64,000 nt of DNA from NCEH01 sp043195195 (GTDB taxonomy: Bacteria > Pseudomonadota > Alphaproteobacteria > Rhizobiales > Xanthobacteraceae). The stretch is taken from assembly GCF_043195195.1 (NCBI RefSeq), contig NZ_JBAFWT010000020.1, forward strand, positions 1 to 64,000. Reading direction: 5' to 3'. The position numbers and the translations under genes were made by a program. The notes under the pieces were generated by a model. That model was not told the DNA's origin and searched no databases. It saw nothing but the letters and a program-made list of their open reading frames with translations. Below are positions 34,204 to 42,771 of the stretch, in pieces (positions within the stretch are counted from its first letter, which is position 1; every line of letters begins with the position of its first letter).

Positions 34204-35107
34204 GGGCAGAATCGCTCTCTCCCTCCGGGCCATGATATTCCCGCGCCAGCGCCAGCCAGGCGCGGGCTGCGTGGGACAGATAGGCCCGGCGGCGCCAGAT
34301 CAATGCCATGTGCCAATCGGTGCTAGGCTCGTTCAGGGGCACCAGCGCCACTAAGGGATGGTGGCGCTGTTCGGCGATGGTGCGGGGCAGGAAGCCGATG
34401 CCGAGCCCCGCGCCTACCAAGGCCACGATGAAGTCGATCTGGCCCGAACGGGCGATGATGGTCGGCGCAACGCCGGCCCGTTCACAGGCATCGAGGATAA
34501 CCTGGTTCAAGGCGAACCCGCTCTCGAACAGGATGAAGGGCAGGGCCGCAAGATCGGGGAAGGTGACCGGCGCCCCCGCCTGCGCGAGCGGGTCGTTTTC
34601 CGGCATCAGCACCACCAGCGGCTCCAGCCGCACCGGCTGAGCGGCGAAATCCTCCTTCACCGGCAGAAGCGAGCCCGCCAGTTCGACTTCACCTGCCAAT
34701 AGAATCTCTTCCAGGCGTTTGCTGCCCTGTTCCACGAGGCGGATCTCGATGCCGGGATAGCGGCTGCGAAAGCGCGCGAACAAGGGCGCGAAGAGGGTCG
34801 AGCTGCCGAGCGGCGGCAGGCCGAGCCGCAGCACGCCTGTCTTGAGGCCGCGCAGCTCATCCAACTCCGTGATCAGATCCTCGCGTTCCGCCAGCATAGT
34901 GAGCGCCCGGCGATAGACGATTTCGCCCGCCGCGGTCAGCTCGCTGCGATGGCCGAGGCGATCCAGCAGGACCACGCCCAATTCGTCCTCCAGATGCTTG
35001 ACCGCCTTGCTGACGGTGGACTGGGTGGCGAACACGGTTTTCGCGGCCTGGGAAAAGCCGCCCTGGCGGACCACTTCGACGAAGGCACGCAGGGTGCGCA
35101 GTTCCAT
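34166..35107 (-). CDS. LysR-family transcriptional regulator
   Basis: The 313-residue product has the N-terminal winged helix (MELRTLRAFVEVVRQGGFSQ, then AAKTVFATQSTVSKAVKHLE, residues 1-60) and a LysR substrate-binding domain. It is divergent from lrgA-lrgB with a 109-base intergenic region, so it likely controls that pair in the manner of CidR. Its last 38 coding bases overlap the convergent metY end. The effector is unknown. Confidence 0.92.
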   Translation of the reverse strand: MELRTLRAFVEVVRQGGFSQAAKTVFATQSTVSKAVKHLEDELGVVLLDRLGHRSELTAAGEIVYRRALTMLAEREDLITELDELRGLKTGVLRLGLPPLGSSTLFAPLFARFRSRYPGIEIRLVEQGSKRLEEILLAGEVELAGSLLPVKEDFAAQPVRLEPLVVLMPENDPLAQAGAPVTFPDLAALPFILFESGFALNQVILDACERAGVAPTIIARSGQIDFIVALVGAGLGIGFLPRTIAEQRHHPLVALVPLNEPSTDWHMALIWRRRAYLSHAARAWLALAREYHGPEGESDSALSLPPEPVPDRR

Positions 35108-35131
35108 TTCTATTCCAATTTGGACTTATCA

Positions 35132-35146
35132 GAATTCATTCAATTC
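35132..35146. promoter_or_regulatory. Possible LysR operator between the regulator and lrgA
   Basis: GAATTCATTCAATTC is an imperfect inverted repeat containing T-N11-A patterns, inside the AT-rich divergent intergenic region. Position and symmetry fit a LysR-type binding site. This is inference from location only. Confidence 0.35.
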
Positions 35147-35216
35147 ATTTTACGAATATCGCAGTGCGGCGTAGTTTTCCAATCACTTCCTCCTGCTCTG
35201 TCTGTGGACCATTCCC

Positions 35217-35627
35217 ATGTCCGGGATCCTTCTTCGTCTCCGCCTCATGCTGCGCCGCACGCGCGTGCTTCAGGTCTTCGTTCTGCTCGGCTTCTGGCTG
35301 GTGGGAGACATGCTGGTGCGCTGGCTGCACCTTCCGGTTCCCGGTGGCGTGGTCGGCATGGGGCTGCTGCTGGTCCTGTTGGTGAGCGGGGTGCTGAGGG
35401 CGGCAAGCTTGCGGCTCGGGGCCTATTGGTTGCTGGCGGAAATGCTGCTGTTCTTCGTGCCTGCGGCCATGGCGGTGATGGACCATGGGGAGTTCGTCGG
35501 CACCCTCGGGCTCAAGATCGCCGCCGTGATCCTCATTGGCACCGTGACCGTGATGGGTACGACGGCCCTGATCGTGGATTTCGCCTATCGCTTGAGTCTG
35601 CGCCACGCGGGGGAAACCCATGCCTGA
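35217..35627 (+). CDS. CidA/LrgA-family holin-like membrane protein
   Basis: LrgA-type proteins are small membrane proteins paired with LrgB that affect autolysis and, in some bacteria, transport of small metabolites such as pyruvate. The 136-residue product has four hydrophobic segments and the family motif LPVPGGVVGMGLLLVLL around residue 40, then ADMLLFFVPA-like sequence (AEMLLFFVPAAMAVMDHGEF). It overlaps the lrgB start by eight bases. The LysR gene is upstream on the opposite strand. Confidence 0.9.
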   Translation: MSGILLRLRLMLRRTRVLQVFVLLGFWLVGDMLVRWLHLPVPGGVVGMGLLLVLLVSGVLRAASLRLGAYWLLAEMLLFFVPAAMAVMDHGEFVGTLGLKIAAVILIGTVTVMGTTALIVDFAYRLSLRHAGETHA

Positions 35628-36318
35628 GGCTGGCTCTCTGTTCTGGTTGCTGTTCTGGCCGGCGGCCACCATCGCGGTCTATGTCGCCGCGCGGCTGCTG
35701 AACCGCCGGTTCGGCCGCTGGTTCACCGCTCCCCTGCTGCTGACGCCGGTGCTGATCCTCGGCCTCACCGCCTTGCTTCACGCCGATTATGCCGAATATC
35801 TGCGCGGCACACATTGGATGGTGCTGATGCTCGGGCCGGCGACCGTGGCGTTTGCCATTCCCATCTATGAGCAGCGCGCCACCATCCGCCGCCATTGGCC
35901 GGTTCTGTTGGTCGGGGTGATTGCCGGCAGCACCGTCGCCTTGGTTTCCGCCTGGGGGCTGGCGAGTTTGCTGGGTCTGCCCGATGTGCTCGGCCGCAGC
36001 CTGATGCCCCGTTCCACCACGACCCCGTTCGCCATGAACATGTCAGGTGAGATCGGCGGCATTCCGGATCTGACCGCCATGTTCGTGGTGATCACAGGCA
36101 TTTGCGGCGCGGCCATGGGCGAGGCGATGATGAAATGGCTGCCGCTGCGCTCCTCCCTGGCGCGGGGCGCCTTGTTCGGCATGGGGGCCCATGGCGCGGG
36201 CGTCGCCAAGGCGCATCAGATCGGCCGCGAGGAAGGCTCCATCGCCGGACTTGTGATGATCCTTGCTGGCTTCGTGAACCTGCTGCTCGGCCCGCTGGTG
36301 GCGATCGCGCTGCGCTGA
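35620..36318 (+). CDS. LrgB-family membrane protein
   Basis: LrgB is the larger partner of the LrgA-type protein in the inner membrane. The 232-residue product has six or seven hydrophobic segments. It carries LGPATVAFAIPIYEQRATIR and SLMPRSTTTPFAMNMSGEIG, then GAHGAGVAKAHQIGREEGSI, the signature end of the family. Translation is coupled to the upstream gene. It is convergent with the heme A synthase gene, with 3 bases between stops. Confidence 0.92.
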   Translation: MPEAGSLFWLLFWPAATIAVYVAARLLNRRFGRWFTAPLLLTPVLILGLTALLHADYAEYLRGTHWMVLMLGPATVAFAIPIYEQRATIRRHWPVLLVGVIAGSTVALVSAWGLASLLGLPDVLGRSLMPRSTTTPFAMNMSGEIGGIPDLTAMFVVITGICGAAMGEAMMKWLPLRSSLARGALFGMGAHGAGVAKAHQIGREEGSIAGLVMILAGFVNLLLGPLVAIALR

Positions 36319-36321
36319 GGT

Positions 36322-37431
36322 TCAGGCCCGCACGGGCCGGGCGGGAACACCGGCCGAGACGGCGAGGTGCCCGCTGCGCGCAAGGTCGCTCGCATGCAGC
36401 GTTGCCGCGATCAGCACCACGGCCGCCCCGAACTGGTGGGTCAGCGCGATATCCATCGGCACCACGAACACCAGCGTGAGGATGCCGAGCAGCGCCTGGC
36501 AACAGACGAGAGCGAACACGCCCCAGGCTTCCCGCGCCACCCATCCCCCGGTGCGGCGTGCATTCATGGCGTGCAGGAAAGCCGCTGCGAATATCGTGTA
36601 GGCGATCATGCGGTGGACGAACTGGACGGTCAGGACATTCTCGAACAGGTTCCGCCAGGCGGGATCGAGCACGCCCAATTGGGCGGCGGCGGGAATGAAA
36701 CGTCCGTCGATCAATGGCCAGGTGTTGAAGGTCATGCCGGCATCCAGCCCGGCCACCAGGCCGCCAGCGAAAATCTGCAGCAGCACGAGGCCGACCAGCG
36801 CGACGGCGCCGGCACGCAGGGACCCCGGCACCTTCTCCTGGCGCGCGGCGGTGAGGCTGCGGCCGACCGCGACGATGGCGGCGAGGATGATGCACGCGAG
36901 GGTCAGATGTACCGCCAGCCGGTACTGGCTGACGGAGGTGCGTGCAGCAAGGCCCGACGCCACCATCCACCAGCCGACCGCGCCCTGCAGGCCGCCGAGC
37001 ACGAACAGACCGAGGCATTTGACCAGCAGCGGGCCGCGCAGCACGCCGCGAATGGCGAAATAGAGGAACGGCAGCAGGAATGCGAAGCCGATCAGCCGGC
37101 CCAGGAGGCGATGGCCCCATTCCCACCAGAAGATGCGCTTGAACCCCTCAAGCCCCATGCCCTTGTTGAGGATCTCGTACTGCGGAATCGTCTTGTATTT
37201 CTCGAATTCCGCCTGCCAGTCGGCCTGCGAGAGCGGGGGCAGGGCGCCGGTAACGGGCTTCCATTCGGTGATGGAAAGGCCGGATTCCGTGAGGCGGGTC
37301 GCGCCGCCCACCACGATCATGACGACGATCAAGGCCGCAACCGCATATAGCCAAAGGCGAACGGCCTTATATCGCCCGCCTGCGCCTGCCCCTGCGCTGG
37401 CGGCGGTGATCGCGCTGCGACCCTGCGGCAT
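36322..37431 (-). CDS. ctaA: Heme A synthase (COX15/CtaA)
   Basis: CtaA oxidises heme O to heme A for aa3-type cytochrome oxidase. The 369-residue inner-membrane protein has eight hydrophobic segments and conserved heme-ligand histidines, in WWEWGHRLLGRLIGF near residue 100 and in TVQFVHRMIAYTI and ALTHQFGAAVVLI toward the end. VGGATRLTESGLSITEWKP near residue 40 is the COX15 hallmark. It is the longer alphaproteobacterial and mitochondrial type. It diverges from the DUF2842 gene. Confidence 0.95.
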   Translation of the reverse strand: MPQGRSAITAASAGAGAGGRYKAVRLWLYAVAALIVVMIVVGGATRLTESGLSITEWKPVTGALPPLSQADWQAEFEKYKTIPQYEILNKGMGLEGFKRIFWWEWGHRLLGRLIGFAFLLPFLYFAIRGVLRGPLLVKCLGLFVLGGLQGAVGWWMVASGLAARTSVSQYRLAVHLTLACIILAAIVAVGRSLTAARQEKVPGSLRAGAVALVGLVLLQIFAGGLVAGLDAGMTFNTWPLIDGRFIPAAAQLGVLDPAWRNLFENVLTVQFVHRMIAYTIFAAAFLHAMNARRTGGWVAREAWGVFALVCCQALLGILTLVFVVPMDIALTHQFGAAVVLIAATLHASDLARSGHLAVSAGVPARPVRA

Positions 37432-37565
37432 CTGCGTGTGCTCCAGAATATGGCCCTCCCAGGCGATCCGATATACAGCGGCTCAACGGCATGCAAGACG
37501 ACGCGGCGTCGCTGCCGGGACGGCAGGGGAAAGTCAGCCGCGCGAGCTTAAAAGAGGAGGGCGCG

Positions 37566-37790
37566 ATGCCCATGCGATTGCGCAAACTCATCGGCACGGT
37601 GCTGATGCTGATCCTGGTGGTGGTGTGGGCACTGGCGGCAATGGCGATCGCCCAGGGGCGCGTGACAGAGCTGCCGTGGCTCTGGCAGACCGTCTCCTAT
37701 GTGCTCCTGGGATCGTTGTGGGTTGTGCCGGCGGCATTCCTGATCCGCTGGATGGAGCGCCCTGATAAGCCGCGCGAGCCCAGCCGATGA
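37566..37790 (+). CDS. DUF2842-family small membrane protein
   Basis: The 74-residue product has two hydrophobic helices (about 9-30 and 42-62) and matches the alphaproteobacterial DUF2842 family, often next to ctaA. RKLIGTVLMLILVVVWALAA and VSYVLLGSLWVVPAAFLIRW mark it. AAAGAGGAGGGCGCG precedes the ATG at 37566; the frame is open back to 37491 but unconserved. The function is unknown. A link to cytochrome oxidase assembly is guessed from its neighbour. Confidence 0.85.
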   Translation: MPMRLRKLIGTVLMLILVVVWALAAMAIAQGRVTELPWLWQTVSYVLLGSLWVVPAAFLIRWMERPDKPREPSR

Positions 37791-37898
37791 TCGAGATTCG
37801 CGTAATTTATAACCTCAGAAGATCGGTATAATATTTTGATTTTTATGGTTAATTTCAATCGGCGCTAGTGGATGTGTCACATGAGCCGTTGGGAGGAG

Positions 37899-39338
37899 TC
37901 AGGCCGCTGGTGCCAGCCGGCGGGCGGCTAGGCGAACCGGAACGGGTGGGGCAAGATCCTCCACGGCCGGTGCCAGCGGCACCGGTTCGGTGCCGGCTAG
38001 ACGCAGCATCACCACGGCGTTGAAGCCGGTCGAGGCGAGTGCGGAATAAGCTTCCGCTGCGGAGCCCTGCGGGGCGTCCATGTCCTCGATGCACACAAGG
38101 AGCGGATGCTGGGCGGCCAGCGCGAACGCCTCAGTGAGATGCGGTGCGGGGGGCGCTGCGACGATGACACAGTCATAGGTCTGGCTGAGTGCATGCAGAA
38201 TCAGGGCGAGCCGGTCGGCGGTGGCGACGCTGTCGCCGCCGCGAGCGCCGCGTCCAGGCGGTATGATATGGGCGCGGGAGATCTGATCGCGATGGATCGT
38301 CTCGCCGAAGCCGGCCACACCGAACAGCATTTCCGTGACCCCCGCGGCCCAAGGGTCGGACACCAGGCCGGCGAGGTCGCCGGCATCCCCATCCAGAGCC
38401 ACAAGCGCGACGCGCGTATCGCCCATGGCAAGGGCGCGGGCAAGGTCGATCGCGCAGCGGGCGGACCGGGTGTGGGAGGTGTCGGCGGTCAGCACCACGA
38501 GTTGCCCGGCCTGCGAAGGTTGCGCACACAGGTCCTCCAGGATCTGGAGCAGACGGGCGAGGGCCTCATCCTGCGTCAGACCGCGTCCGCCGCCCGCATC
38601 CATCCAGGTGACGCTGCGCCCGTCAGTGAGTTGGACCGGCAGTTCGGTGCGGTCCAGAGTCTGCGGCCGGTCGTGGGGAACACGGCCGATCCGCGCGGCG
38701 ATGAAGCCCAGGGCAAGCGCGGCCGAAACGAGCAGGGCGAGCCGCAGAGGGTTTGGCACATCGGGTGCGGCCGGGGCTGAGGCCTCGGTGGCGATGCGCA
38801 TCGGCGGCGCGGTTGTTCCGGTCTCCAGATCCGCGCGCACCTCGGCATCGAGATGAACGAATGCATCGGCATAGGTCTGGACGACGCGCGATGCGAGGCC
38901 CGGGCTGGTTGCCGTGAACGCAAGGTCGAGCACCCGGCCACCGAAGCGGGGATTGACGGTAAGGCCCGAAACCAGCGCCGCGCCTGCGGCATCGTCGAGC
39001 GTGCGGGGCAGATCCGGCGCCAGCCAGCGCGGCGTGGCCATGAACCGGTCGAGGCCCGCAAGGGCGGACTGATCCTGCGCGCCGAGGCGCTTGAACACGT
39101 CCTGCGCCATCTCGCGCGAGCCGAGCACCTGCGCCACACCCCGCACGCTGGCGGCGGGAGGCTGGGAGGCCACATCGAAGGAGAGCGTGGCGACGGCGGT
39201 ATAGCGCAGCGGCAGAAGCAGCAGCGCCGCGGCGATCAGCAGGGCCAGGGCGGCGAACGTTCGGACGCGCCGCACGCGAACCCGCTGCCCTTCGGCATCG
39301 CATTCGAGGATCGTCTCGCGGCCGAGGCTTTCGGTCAT
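37899..39338 (-). CDS. Wzz/BY-kinase-like orphan with degenerate P-loop
   Basis: The 479-residue product is built like a polysaccharide co-polymerase fused to a bacterial tyrosine kinase. It has TM1 at about 28-46, a periplasmic Wzz-like stretch (50-195), TM2 at about 197-217, and a cytoplasmic P-loop-type fold (275-440). The Walker A position reads LTADTSHTRSA (283-293), without the GxGKS/T needed for ATP binding. The Walker A' region is ALVALDGDAG (311-320) and Walker B reads YDCVIVAAPP. There is no tyrosine cluster at the C-terminus. AAGGAAGG sits before the ATG at 39338. No exopolysaccharide genes are nearby. It may be a catalytically dead regulator of capsule chain length or a decaying remnant. 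Confidence 0.7.
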   Translation of the reverse strand: MTESLGRETILECDAEGQRVRVRRVRTFAALALLIAAALLLLPLRYTAVATLSFDVASQPPAASVRGVAQVLGSREMAQDVFKRLGAQDQSALAGLDRFMATPRWLAPDLPRTLDDAAGAALVSGLTVNPRFGGRVLDLAFTATSPGLASRVVQTYADAFVHLDAEVRADLETGTTAPPMRIATEASAPAAPDVPNPLRLALLVSAALALGFIAARIGRVPHDRPQTLDRTELPVQLTDGRSVTWMDAGGGRGLTQDEALARLLQILEDLCAQPSQAGQLVVLTADTSHTRSARCAIDLARALAMGDTRVALVALDGDAGDLAGLVSDPWAAGVTEMLFGVAGFGETIHRDQISRAHIIPPGRGARGGDSVATADRLALILHALSQTYDCVIVAAPPAPHLTEAFALAAQHPLLVCIEDMDAPQGSAAEAYSALASTGFNAVVMLRLAGTEPVPLAPAVEDLAPPVPVRLAARRLAPAA

Positions 39339-39432
39339 GGAGCCTTCCTTCGCCGCCGGCACAACGCCGACCAGGACACTAGGAAAGCCCTTTATGGTTT
39401 AGGGAACGTAAAGACCGGCGGACCTTTCGCGC

Positions 39433-40266
39433 TTAGCGGTCTTCCCAGTGCGGCGCGCGCTTCTCAATGACGGCTGAGATGCCTTCGTCGGCGTCGCGCG
39501 CCAGCATGTTGGTCGTCATGACCTGCGAGGCGAAGGCATAGGCGTTGTCGAGCGTCATCTCGGCCTGGGCGTAGAAGGCTGCCTTGCCCAGCTTGACCGG
39601 CACCTGCGATTTCGCCGCGATCCGCAGCGCCAGCTCGCGCGCGGCCGCAACCGCCGTGCCATCGGCCACCACGCGGTTCACGAGACCCATGCGGTGCGCT
39701 TCGTCCGCCTCCACCCATTCCCCCAGCAGCAGCATTTCCAAGGCGTGCTTACGCGAGACGGCGCGCGAGAGCGCCACCATGGGTGTGTGGCAGAACAGAC
39801 CAATGTTCACGCCGGGCGTGCAGAACCGCGCTTTCGCTCCCGCAACCGCAAGGTCGCAGCTTGCCACAAGCTGACAGCCGGCGGCGGTGGCCATGCCATC
39901 CACGCCAGCGATCACCGGCTGGGGAAGACGGACGATTGCGGTCATCAAGGCCGCGCAGCGGCGCAGCACCTGGTCGAAATAACGCCGGCCGCGATCCTCG
40001 TCCCCGCGATGGGACTGGATTTCCTTCAGATCATGACCGGCCGAGAACACCGGGCCGTTGGCGGTGAGCACCACCGCGCGCACGCCCGGATCGATCGAGA
40101 TGTCCGTGAGCACTTCGGAGAGCGCCGCCATCATCGATTCGGAAAGGCTGTTGCGGCTTGCCGGGCGGTTCAGCGTCACCAGCGCGACGCCATCGGCGTC
40201 GCTGCGCAGGACAATGGGCTCGGCGGCGTGGGCGGGCGCAGCAGCAGGGGATGCGGCTGAAGACAT
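39433..40266 (-). CDS. Enoyl-CoA hydratase/isomerase family protein
   Basis: A crotonase-fold enzyme probably acting on acyl-CoA in the cytoplasm. The 277-residue product has the oxyanion motifs NGPVFSAGHDLKEI near residue 68 and VIAGVDGMATAAGCQLVASC near residue 118, plus the C-terminal KRAPHWEDR. It lacks clear evidence for which catalytic Glu pair operates, so hydratase, isomerase or another reaction is possible. GAGGGAG precedes the ATG at 40266. It is divergent from the thioesterase gene, which may share the regulatory region. Confidence 0.88.
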   Translation of the reverse strand: MSSAASPAAAPAHAAEPIVLRSDADGVALVTLNRPASRNSLSESMMAALSEVLTDISIDPGVRAVVLTANGPVFSAGHDLKEIQSHRGDEDRGRRYFDQVLRRCAALMTAIVRLPQPVIAGVDGMATAAGCQLVASCDLAVAGAKARFCTPGVNIGLFCHTPMVALSRAVSRKHALEMLLLGEWVEADEAHRMGLVNRVVADGTAVAAARELALRIAAKSQVPVKLGKAAFYAQAEMTLDNAYAFASQVMTTNMLARDADEGISAVIEKRAPHWEDR

Positions 40267-40359
40267 GGGCAACTCCCTCGCGCGGTCGGCCGCGCTTTGA
40301 TCTTGTGCCCGGCTACTCTATGCAAACTCAAACAGCGAAGCGAGATGCAGGAGGACGCA

Positions 40360-40794
40360 ATGGGGGACGGCGCGGTGCTGATGTCGCCGGAGGCGCTGGA
40401 GGCTTTCCTGCACGAGGAATTCCCCCAGGCTTTCGGCCCGGGCAAGGCGCACAAGGTGATCTCCACCGGCCCCATGACGGCCACGGTGCAGCTTGATGCC
40501 GGTGACGATCATCTGCGGCCCGGCGGCACGGTCTCCGGCCCCTCATTGATGGCGCTCTCGGATGTGGCGGTCTATGCGGCGCTGCTGGCGCAGATTGGCC
40601 CGGTCGCGCTGGCCGTGACCACCAATCTCTCGATCAATTTCCTGCGCAAGCCGGCGCCGGGCCCGATCCTTGCCGATGCGCGGATCATCAAGCTCGGCAA
40701 GCGCCTTGCGGTCGGCGACGTGGCGCTGCACAGCCCGGGCAGCGCGGATCTGGTCGCCCATTGCGTCGCCACCTATTCGATCCCTGCTCGCTGA
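40360..40794 (+). CDS. PaaI-type hotdog-fold thioesterase
   Basis: The 144-residue product is a hotdog-fold thioesterase. It has RPGGTVSGPSLMALSDVAVY in the position of the catalytic Asp helix and TTNLSINFLRKPAPGPILAD following, the usual PaaI pattern. The ATG at 40360 is preceded by AGGAGG at ideal spacing. An earlier in-frame Met at 40345 overlaps that ribosome site. Divergent from the crotonase gene, it may hydrolyse an acyl-CoA of the same pathway. Confidence 0.88.
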   Translation: MGDGAVLMSPEALEAFLHEEFPQAFGPGKAHKVISTGPMTATVQLDAGDDHLRPGGTVSGPSLMALSDVAVYAALLAQIGPVALAVTTNLSINFLRKPAPGPILADARIIKLGKRLAVGDVALHSPGSADLVAHCVATYSIPAR

Positions 40795-40869
40795 CTTAAG
40801 GGCAGGAGGCCTGATCAGGATCAATGCGCCCCCCATGTCCGCACCTCAGGATGCGAGAGAGGGGGCGAC

Positions 40870-41454
40870 ATGCGAAGATCCATCCTCATCATCCAGGGCC
40901 ATCCCGATCCGCACGGCAGCCATTTGTGCCATGCGCTCGCGGAGGCCTATGCGCGCGGGGCGCTGGCGGCCGGCCACAGCGTGTCGCGGGTGGAGGTTGC
41001 CTCGCTCGATTTTCCCCTGATGCGGACACAGGCGGATTTCGAGACAGGCTCCATGCCCCACGACCTGCTCCCGGCGCGTGACGCCTTGCTGGAAGCCCAC
41101 CACGTTGTGCTGCTGTTTCCGCTCTGGCTCGGGACCATGCCGGCATTGCTCAAGGGGTTTCTGGAGCAATTGATGCGACCGGGCTTCGCCTTCGTGCAGG
41201 CGGGGCCAGGATTTCCGCAAAAGCTGCTCGGCGGGCGCTCGGCGCGGGTGATCGTGACCATGGGCATGCCGTCCCTGATGTATCGCTGGTATTTCTTTGC
41301 CCACGGCGTGCTGGGATTGGAACGCAACATCCTCGATTTCGTCGGTATTTCCCCGGTGCGCCACAGCCTGTTCGGCATGGTCGAGGCAGCGGGCGCGGAA
41401 CAGCGGGCGGGTTGGTTGCGGGAGATGGAACGTCTCGGCCGCGCAGCCCGATAG
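40870..41454 (+). CDS. Flavodoxin-fold NAD(P)H:quinone oxidoreductase
   Basis: The 194-residue product belongs to the flavodoxin-2 family of FMN/FAD-dependent quinone reductases (Mda66/KefF-like). RSILIIQGHPDPHGSHLCHA binds the flavin phosphate near the N-terminus, and HHVVLLFPLWLGTMPALLKG follows. The C-terminal SLMYRWYFFAHGVLGLER region is less usual for the family. GGGGGCGAC precedes the ATG. No partner gene such as kefC is adjacent. Confidence 0.87.
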   Translation: MRRSILIIQGHPDPHGSHLCHALAEAYARGALAAGHSVSRVEVASLDFPLMRTQADFETGSMPHDLLPARDALLEAHHVVLLFPLWLGTMPALLKGFLEQLMRPGFAFVQAGPGFPQKLLGGRSARVIVTMGMPSLMYRWYFFAHGVLGLERNILDFVGISPVRHSLFGMVEAAGAEQRAGWLREMERLGRAAR

Positions 41455-41562
41455 CGGCGCAGACGGGGGTTTAACATGCGGGAAAAGTGGCTTGAACGAT
41501 GGTGTTATTGCACCATTTTACTAAGCCGCTGAAATATATGGAAAATTTACGGCCTTGGCGCG

Positions 41563-41590
41563 TTGACGTGTCGGGAGGGCTGGGTTACAA
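41563..41590 (+). promoter_or_regulatory. Candidate promoter of rplM-rpsI
   Basis: TTGACG (41563-41568) and TTACAA (41585-41590) are separated by 16 bases, with an AT-rich stretch just upstream that could be an UP element. The rplM start is 67 bases downstream of the -10 box. Confidence 0.5.
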
Positions 41591-41656
41591 GCCCCGTCAT
41601 TGCCGGAGCCGTGCGATCTGTCGCGGGGCCCAGCTTTCTCATTCGGAAACCAATCC

Positions 41657-42118
41657 ATGAAGACGTATTCGGCCAAGCCTGCCGAAATCGAAAAGAAATG
41701 GGTGGTGATCGACGCGACCGGCCTCGTTGTGGGCCGTCTCGCCACGATCATCGCCATGCGCCTGAAGGGCAAGCACTTGCCGCTGTACACCCCGCACGTG
41801 GACTGCGGCGACAATGTCGTCGTAGTGAACGCCGAGAAGGTGGTGCTGACCGGCCGCAAGCGCGAGCAGAAGGTCTATTACCACCACACCGGCTTCCCCG
41901 GTGGCATCAAGGAGCGCACCGCCAAGTTCCTGCTGGAAGGCCGCTTCCCTGAGCGCGTCATCGAGAAGGCCGTGGAGCGCATGCTCGCCCGCGGCCCGCT
42001 TGGCCGCAAGATCATGGGCAATCTGCGCGTCTACAAGGGCGCTTCTCATCCGCATGAAGCGCAGCAGCCGGTCGCCCTCGACGTGGCCGCTCTCAACCGC
42101 AAGAATGTGGGGAACTGA
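41657..42118 (+). CDS. rplM: 50S ribosomal protein L13 (uL13)
   Basis: L13 is an early-assembly 50S protein. The 153-residue product begins MKTYSAKPAEIEKKWVVIDA, has VVVVNAEKVVLTGRKREQKV, and PERVIEKAVERMLARGPLGR, all diagnostic. The frame is open from 41600, but the conserved start is the ATG at 41657. It is followed by rpsI after 2 bases, the universal pairing. Confidence 0.97.
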   Translation: MKTYSAKPAEIEKKWVVIDATGLVVGRLATIIAMRLKGKHLPLYTPHVDCGDNVVVVNAEKVVLTGRKREQKVYYHHTGFPGGIKERTAKFLLEGRFPERVIEKAVERMLARGPLGRKIMGNLRVYKGASHPHEAQQPVALDVAALNRKNVGN

Positions 42119-42120
42119 TC

Positions 42121-42597
42121 ATGGCTGAGGTTCTTCAGTCCCTCGACGCGCTCGATTCCCGCCAGGGTGTCATCGAAGAGGCGCCGGTCCATGTCCAGAA
42201 GCTGGACAAGTTCGGCCGCGCCTATGCCACCGGCAAGCGCAAGGACGCGGTCGCCCGCGTCTGGATTCGCCCCGGCACCGGCAAGATCATGGTGAACGAC
42301 CGCGACGTGGTGACCTATTTCGCCCGTCCCGTTCTGCGCCTGATGATCAACCAGCCGTTCCAGGCTGCGGCCCGCGAAGAGCAGTATGATGTGGTGTGCA
42401 CGGTTTCCGGCGGCGGCCTCTCCGGCCAGGCCGGCGCGCTGCGCCACGGCATTTCCCGCGCGCTCACCTATTACGAGCCGGAACTGCGCGGCCCGCTCAA
42501 GAAGGGCGGCTTCCTGACCCGCGACAGCCGCGTGGTCGAGCGCAAGAAGTACGGCCGCGCCAAGGCTCGCCGCAGCTTCCAGTTCTCGAAGCGCTGA
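42121..42597 (+). CDS. rpsI: 30S ribosomal protein S9 (uS9)
   Basis: S9 reaches the P site through its basic C-terminal tail. The 158-residue product has a roughly 30-residue N-terminal extension usual for alphaproteobacteria. The conserved YATGKRKDAVARVWIRPGTG, GQAGALRHGISRALTYYEPE and the terminal RKKYGRAKARRSFQFSKR follow. It ends 31 bases before a strong terminator. Confidence 0.97.
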   Translation: MAEVLQSLDALDSRQGVIEEAPVHVQKLDKFGRAYATGKRKDAVARVWIRPGTGKIMVNDRDVVTYFARPVLRLMINQPFQAAAREEQYDVVCTVSGGGLSGQAGALRHGISRALTYYEPELRGPLKKGGFLTRDSRVVERKKYGRAKARRSFQFSKR

Positions 42598-42628
42598 TCT
42601 TTTCCGCGTTTGCGGGATCGAAAAGAAG

Positions 42629-42658
42629 AACGGCGGGGTTTTGCCCCGCCGTTTTTTT
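42629..42658 (+). terminator. Intrinsic terminator of rplM-rpsI
   Basis: CGGCGGGG (42631-42638) pairs with CCCCGCCG (42644-42651) across a five-base loop, followed by TTTTTTT. Flanking AA upstream extends the stem by pairing with the first Ts. This is the clearest rho-independent terminator in the window. Confidence 0.9.
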
Positions 42659-42771
42659 ATGCCTTGCGTTTGGTGGTGTGCCCCGGAGCGGTGGCAGCGT
42701 CGGCGTGCTGCCTGGAGGGTGGCCCAGGCGCGCGGTCCCGCGCGTCGACGCGCTGAGGGGTGGCCCGGCGC

